Source: CAZQKE01 sp964593865
GTDB lineage: Bacteria > Chloroflexota > Anaerolineae > JAAYZQ01
Reading direction: 5' to 3'
DNA length: 43,595 bases
Assembly: GCA_964593865.1 (NCBI GenBank)
Contig: CAZQKE010000030.1
Coordinates: forward strand, 1-43,595
The notes under the pieces are model-generated. The model was not told the DNA's origin. It saw nothing but the letters and a program-made list of their open reading frames with translations, and did no database searches. Positions 40,019 through 43,595 of the stretch are shown piece after piece. The position numbers and the translations under genes were made by a program. The first letter of the stretch is position 1. Every line of letters begins with the position of its first letter.

Positions 40019-40389
40019 GCGACGGACAGGTTCTGAGGGGCGCGGACGGCGGCCTGCGCTTCGGCTGCCAGGGCGTCTAGCTCATCGTCGGAGAGGAAGG
40101 CGGCTTTGTCGCGGATGCGAGCCAGGGCGTCAAAGGCGGCGCGCCACTCCTCGGGAGATGCGGCTGCCTCCGGGGGATGGGCCAGGACCTGTCGCCGACG
40201 CTGCTCACGCTGTTCCAGTTTTTGCAACCGCAGGTATTCGTCAAGGCCGAGGACAACGCCCTGCGGCTGGCCTGCCTGGACGATCAGAACATGGCGTCGG
40301 CTCCGGCGGGCCAGTTCCAGAATTTCGGGCAACTGCTGCCGCGCTTCACCCAGGGTGATGGTTGTTGCCGGTGCATCGGCTATGGTCAT
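40015..40389 (-). CDS. Phd/YefM-type antitoxin
   Basis: 124 residues. The N-terminal region TITLGEARQQLPEILELARRSRRHVLIVQAGQPQGVVLGLDEYLRLQ has the Phd/YefM fold pattern (about residues 11-57), which binds DNA. The charged C-terminal tail would wrap the PIN toxin. Start at 40389 follows GAGAGG; the open frame upstream is repeat sequence. It forms a classical antitoxin-first operon with the PIN gene and likely autorepresses its promoter. Confidence 0.9.
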   Translation of the reverse strand: MTIADAPATTITLGEARQQLPEILELARRSRRHVLIVQAGQPQGVVLGLDEYLRLQKLEQREQRRRQVLAHPPEAAASPEEWRAAFDALARIRDKAAFLSDDELDALAAEAQAAVRAPQNLSVA

Positions 40390-40422
40390 AAACCGGCCTC
40401 TCTTTCTATGGGACTGGTAGGC

Positions 40423-40451
40423 ATTATAGCGGCAAACGCGGGGGGCGTCAA
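40423..40451 (-). promoter_or_regulatory. Promoter of the Phd-PIN operon
   Basis: On the minus strand TTGACG (40451-40446), 17-bp spacer, TATAAT (40428-40423). Over 29 bp it differs by one base from the promoter at 41039-41067. Confidence 0.85.
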
Positions 40452-40462
40452 GTGTCGGGCAC

Positions 40463-40504
40463 GTCGGCCAACGGCCCGCAAGGGGCGGTTTCAACCGTTA
40501 TTTT
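40463..40504. repeat. Partial copy of the island repeat
   Basis: Matches the last part of the repeats at 39095-39187 and 39527-39569 (GTCGGCCAACGGCCCGCAAG, then a GGCGGTTTCAACCGTTATTTT end). It lies between the Phd promoter and the truncated HNH frame, and its edge supplies the stop codon of that frame. Confidence 0.8.
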
Positions 40505-40589
40505 ACTCTGCCGCCTGGCAGTATTCGCAGCGTCCGCCCGCTCGCTCGCGGACCAGTTGGCGTACAGCGTCAGGGATGGGGTTGACCAT
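40503..40589 (-). pseudogene. Truncated HNH endonuclease remnant
   Basis: A 28-codon frame starting at ATG 40589 reads MVNPIPDAVRQLVRERAGGR and then CEYCQAAE before TAA. This is the characteristic N-terminus of small HNH endonucleases: an R-x-R-A-x-x-R-C-E-Y-C start of the zinc/HNH fold. The rest of the domain (second CxxC, HNH residues) is missing because the frame runs straight into a dispersed repeat copy at 40504. Its start overlaps the end of the upstream gene by 20 bp in another frame, as expected for a two-gene cassette. It is almost certainly non-functional. Confidence 0.75.
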
Positions 40590-41007
40590 AGACTTCGGCT
40601 TTCAGCTCCTCATCAGAGGGGATGGGATAGCCACGCTGGGCCAAGACGGCGAATGCCTGAGCGCGGCGCAGGGCCGAGAGTTGGTAGCGGCGCAGCAGGT
40701 CGGCTTGTTCCCGCTTTTCGGCCGGGGTCAGGGGACGCCCGCTGATGTTGTGGAGTTGGTGCAACCGTTCCAACTCGGCGGGCGAGATCAGAGGTTTGGT
40801 CGCCGCCCACAACCGCTCGTCGCTGAAGAATTGCATACTGTTCAGCTCGGCGGCTACATCAGGCGGCAGGTCTGGAGAGGATAGGAATTGCGTGCGCAAG
40901 GTGGAAACTACCAAGTCTTCAATGGAGCGGTAGGTGTTTCTGGCAACGCGCTCCAGAACCTGGACCAGCGGCGTGGGCAGTTCCAAAGCAATGGTCTGGG
41001 TGGTCAT
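40570..41007 (-). CDS. Small protein with ribbon-helix-helix-like N-terminus, partner of the lost HNH gene
   Basis: 145 residues, not firmly assigned. The N-terminus (TIALELPTPLVQVLERVARN, then a second helix to about residue 36) resembles a ribbon-helix-helix antitoxin fold. The remainder is helical and charged, with LTPAEKREQADLLRRYQLSALRRAQAF. GGGAGG precedes the ATG at 41007. Its end overlaps the start of the HNH remnant, so it was probably the first gene (antitoxin- or DNA-binding-like) of an HNH cassette. It remains intact although the nuclease is gone. Confidence 0.72.
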   Translation of the reverse strand: MTTQTIALELPTPLVQVLERVARNTYRSIEDLVVSTLRTQFLSSPDLPPDVAAELNSMQFFSDERLWAATKPLISPAELERLHQLHNISGRPLTPAEKREQADLLRRYQLSALRRAQAFAVLAQRGYPIPSDEELKAEVYGQPHP

Positions 41008-41038
41008 GGATTGCCTCCCTTTTTGCGATCCTGGGGAC

Positions 41039-41067
41039 ATTATAGCGGCAAACGCGAGGGGCGTCAA
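41039..41067 (-). promoter_or_regulatory. Promoter of the RHH-like / HNH cassette
   Basis: On the minus strand TTGACG (41067-41062), 17-bp spacer, TATAAT (41044-41039). It is identical, but for one spacer base, to the Phd-PIN promoter about 600 bp away. Confidence 0.85.
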
Positions 41068-41127
41068 GCCCCGACCTGGTGGGTCTTGGGGGCGTCCGGC
41101 TTTGCTTGCGGTGGGCAACGTGGCGCA

Positions 41128-41220
41128 AGCGGCGACTCAAGTCGCTCCTCTGGGGCCTGCGGCCGGCCGACCGCCTACGCGGTCGGCCAACGGCCCGTAA
41201 GGAGCGGTCTCCACCGCTTG
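41128..41220. repeat. Full copy of the island repeat upstream of the NACHT gene
   Basis: Nearly the same as 39257-39350: AGCGGCGACTCAAGTCGCTC, then CGACCGCCTACGCGGTCGG, then GGAGCGGTCTCCACCGCTTGG. The 257-bp gap before the NACHT gene (41068-41324) otherwise shows no gene and no clear promoter. Confidence 0.85.
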
Positions 41221-41324
41221 GCGTTGCTCGCCTGCTCGCGCCGGACCACAGTCCGGCGCAGGGGGACCGGCAAAGAGCAGCAAGAGAATGCAAAACCCGA
41301 TTCAAATCCTGGAAGGAGGTCAGA

Positions 41325-43394
41325 ATGCCCATCCTGGAAACGGCAGCCGTCGCTTCGGCGGCGGCCTGGGCCTGGGATACATACGGCCAGGAGATCATCA
41401 AAGCCGCTGCCGGTGAGCTGCAAAGACGCTGGCAGCGGGTCCAATGGGGAAAGGCAGCCCAAAAGTACCGCGAGCGGATCAAAGATCGCTACGGCTTTAC
41501 CCGCGTCCTGGGCCGCACCGAGCCGATCCCCCTGGAAAAGATCTTTACCGATCTCTTTATCCTGGACAAGCCCACCGCCCTGCGCCGCTACGCCCCCGAA
41601 CAGTTGGCCGAGATATTTACGAGACGGCGGCTATGGCATTCCACGGACGGCAAGCGGTACGCCGCCCTGCGCCTCATCGCCGCTCCCGAAAACCAACGGC
41701 TGTTCATCCTGGGCAAGCCGGGGGCAGGCAAGACAACGCTGCTCCGCTATGTGGCCCTGCAAGCGGCCCTGGACAAACTCCCCTATGTGCCCATCATGGT
41801 CACGCTGCGGGAATGGGAAAGCGGCGAGGACCTGCCGACGTTCATCGCCCGCGAGTTCGAGATCTGCGGCTTTCCCGATGCCTGGCCCTTTGTCGAGCGG
41901 TTGCTGGACCGGGGCCGGGCCATCGTCCTGTTCGATGGCTTGGATGAAGTGCCCCAGGCCGAGGGCCGCCGGGAGAAGGTCATCCGCCGGTTGCGCGATT
42001 TCAGCGACCGCTACCCCGACTCCCGATACCTCGTCACCTGCCGCATCGCCGCCAGCGACTATATCCTGGAGCGGTTCAAATATGTGGAGCTGGCCGATTT
42101 TACCACAGAGCAGATGAAAACCTACGCCCGCCACTGGTTCGCCGCCGACGCCAAAATGGCCGAGATGTTCCTGACCGAGTTCTTTCGAGACGAGCATGAA
42201 CCGCTGCGCGAGCTGGGCCGCAATCCCATCCTCCTGTCCCTCATCTGCCTGACCTATGAGGAGACGCTGGAGCTGCCCCAACGGCGGGTCGAGATCTATG
42301 AGGAGGCGATCACGGCCCTCCTGAAAAAGTGGGACGCCAGCCGCCGGATCCGCCGCGATCCCATCTACAAGGGTCTGTCGCCGATGCGCAAGCGGCAGAT
42401 GTTCGCCCAGATCGCCGCCCAGGCGTTCGACGAGGGCCGCTATGTCTTTGCGCAACGGGACCTGGCGGGGCGCATCGAGGCTTTTCTGCGGCGGCTGCCC
42501 GATGTGCGGGCGGAGATAGACGGCGAAGCGGTCCTACAGGCCATCGTCGCCCAGCACGGAATCTTTGTCGAACAGGCGCGGCGGCTCTATACCTTTGCTC
42601 ACCTGACCTTTCAGGAGTATTTCGCCGCCGATTATATCGTGCAGAACGCGGGCCGGGGCACGCTGCCGGGGCTGATGGCCCACATCGGCGACGACGAATG
42701 GCGGGAGGTGTTCCTGCTGACGGCCATGATGCTGGGCGACGCCGATCCCTTTTTCGATGCCTTTCAGCAGGCGTTGGACGCCATGGCAGCGGATGATGAA
42801 GGCCTGCTCGCCCTGCTCCGCTGGGCGGAGGACAAAGCGACGGCGGTGGGCGGGGAGTACAAACCGGCGGCGATCCGTGCTTTTTACCTGAGCCTCGCCC
42901 TCGCCCGCGCCCTCGCCCTCGACCTCGACCTCGCCCTCGCCCGCGCCCTCGACCTCGACCTCGACCTCGCCCTCGACCGCGCCCGCGCCCGCGACCTCGC
43001 CCGCGACCTCGCCCGCGACCTCGCCCGCGCCCGCGATTCTAATCTGTATGAGCTGGCTGATGCTTTGTCGTCATTGCATATACCAGAGGATAGCTTTGAT
43101 GACAGACAATGGCGTCAGTTTCAGAAGGACTTCAAACGAATTCTCGAGAAGCATCGTCCTTCTGCATTGATCCTTCGTCGTTTTCAACAAGAATACATTT
43201 CACTCCCCGGCAACGTGCTGAAATCAAAAAATGAAGTGGATGCTTTATCTGCGTATTTGAAGGGCTTTAAGCTGCTACTCGATGCTCTTGACCTGGCCAT
43301 GGTCAGCGACCGCCGCACCATCGAAGAGCGGCTTCTCTTGCCGCCGCAGCCCCCCTCAGTCCCCCCGCAAGCGGGAGGAAGTGAAATCTCTTAA
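41325..43394 (+). CDS. NACHT-domain STAND NTPase (bacterial NLR-like, putative defence protein)
   Basis: 689 residues. A short N-terminal domain with a hydrophobic helix (about 5-30) precedes the NACHT NTPase. Walker A is LGKPGAGKTTLLRY (129-142) and Walker B is IVLFDGLDEVP (200-210) with the small-residue/D-E NACHT pattern. Sensor motifs follow in DSRYLVTCRIAASDY, and the winged-helix region is near FAHLTFQEYFAADYIV. A helical C-terminus contains an unusual (L/R)(A/D) dipeptide tract (about 523-571). Bacterial NACHT proteins act against phage. No separate effector gene is evident, so the N-terminal segment may be the effector. GGAAGGAGGT precedes the ATG; the open frame upstream is repeat sequence. 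Confidence 0.92.
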   Translation: MPILETAAVASAAAWAWDTYGQEIIKAAAGELQRRWQRVQWGKAAQKYRERIKDRYGFTRVLGRTEPIPLEKIFTDLFILDKPTALRRYAPEQLAEIFTRRRLWHSTDGKRYAALRLIAAPENQRLFILGKPGAGKTTLLRYVALQAALDKLPYVPIMVTLREWESGEDLPTFIAREFEICGFPDAWPFVERLLDRGRAIVLFDGLDEVPQAEGRREKVIRRLRDFSDRYPDSRYLVTCRIAASDYILERFKYVELADFTTEQMKTYARHWFAADAKMAEMFLTEFFRDEHEPLRELGRNPILLSLICLTYEETLELPQRRVEIYEEAITALLKKWDASRRIRRDPIYKGLSPMRKRQMFAQIAAQAFDEGRYVFAQRDLAGRIEAFLRRLPDVRAEIDGEAVLQAIVAQHGIFVEQARRLYTFAHLTFQEYFAADYIVQNAGRGTLPGLMAHIGDDEWREVFLLTAMMLGDADPFFDAFQQALDAMAADDEGLLALLRWAEDKATAVGGEYKPAAIRAFYLSLALARALALDLDLALARALDLDLDLALDRARARDLARDLARDLARARDSNLYELADALSSLHIPEDSFDDRQWRQFQKDFKRILEKHRPSALILRRFQQEYISLPGNVLKSKNEVDALSAYLKGFKLLLDALDLAMVSDRRTIEERLLLPPQPPSVPPQAGGSEIS
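42892..43037 (+). repeat. Hexanucleotide coding repeat in the NACHT gene
   Basis: About 24 tandem hexamers of the form (CTC or CGC)(GCC or GAC), encoding alternating Leu/Arg and Ala/Asp. Only two positions vary in each hexamer. Hexamer gain or loss keeps the frame. Confidence 0.93.
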
Positions 43395-43438
43395 TCTCCC
43401 AATCTCTTAATCTCCCCTTTAATCTTCAATCATTAACT

Positions 43439-43595
43439 ATGCCTGATCCCATCGCCAACCGCATCCTCCCTGCGCCCATCGAGACCGAGATGCGCACCGC
43501 ATATCTGGACTACGCCATGAGCGTCATCGTGGCCCGGGCCCTGCCCGACGTGCGCGACGGTCTCAAACCGGTGCATCGCCGCATTTTGTACGCCA
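43439..43595 (+). CDS. gyrA: DNA gyrase subunit A, 5' end
   Basis: The first 52 codons before the window edge. The GyrA N-terminus is clear: IETEMRTAYLDYAMSVIVAR followed by ALPDVRDGLKPVHRRILYA, which precedes the active-site region. ATP-dependent supercoiling with GyrB. It begins 44 bp after the NACHT stop; that gap contains short AATCTCTTAATCTCCC direct repeats and no clear promoter or Shine-Dalgarno. Confidence 0.95.
   Translation, partial: MPDPIANRILPAPIETEMRTAYLDYAMSVIVARALPDVRDGLKPVHRRILYA

Overview
The window reads as a high-GC (about 60%) bacterial chromosome segment, most likely from the phylum Chloroflexota (Anaerolineae-like). This is an inference from gene style: zinc-ribbon/FHA and zinc-ribbon kinase proteins, long Pro/Thr-rich lipoprotein linkers, CHAT and NACHT proteins, and abundant short hairpin repeats next to ordinary housekeeping genes. 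No 16S or marker comparison was possible. Vegetative promoters are easy to see: a dozen TTGACA/TATAAT-type pairs, nearly all with a 17-bp spacer.

Region 1 (1-10.2 kb) is a catabolic molybdo/tungsto-enzyme cluster. A divergent aldehyde:ferredoxin oxidoreductase (cut by the window edge) faces a rightward run of genes: metal-dependent cyclase/amidase, YqiA-like esterase, FAD subunit, alpha/beta hydrolase, [2Fe-2S] subunit and Mo subunit of a xanthine-dehydrogenase-type hydroxylase, and an SsnA-like amidohydrolase. Together they could hydroxylate and then hydrolytically open an N-heterocycle; the substrate cannot be read from sequence. A tandem array of hairpins sits inside this run. A tRNA-Arg(TCT) follows.

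Region 2 (10.3-29.9 kb) mixes housekeeping and signalling. It holds recF (its 3' end runs antisense into the tRNA), an XRE-cupin regulator, a 1036-residue CHAT protease-like protein with CBS-like repeats, smc with an apparently leaderless promoter, an ECF sigma/anti-sigma/beta-helix membrane operon, smpB with an unknown partner, a CtpA-type S41 protease, and a three-gene operon (zinc ribbons+FHA; coiled coil+nuclease-like; zinc ribbon+Ser/Thr kinase) followed by a NarL-type response regulator.

Region 3 (29.9-38 kb) holds an IS110-family element immediately upstream of the response regulator, a mosaic of dispersed repeats, a secreted endonuclease/phosphatase lipoprotein, and a membrane-anchored S33 hydrolase operon. 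Region 4 (38.3-43.4 kb) is an accessory/defence-like island: a TetR regulator with its own palindromic operator, a Phd/PIN toxin-antitoxin pair, a second DNA-binding-like gene with a truncated HNH nuclease remnant, and a NACHT NTPase. One repeat family punctuates this island between cassettes, and two cassettes share an almost identical promoter. The window ends in the start of gyrA.

The best candidates for something new are the CBS-like/CHAT protein with its XRE-cupin partner, the FHA/coiled-coil/kinase operon, and the repeat-punctuated PIN/HNH/NACHT island.
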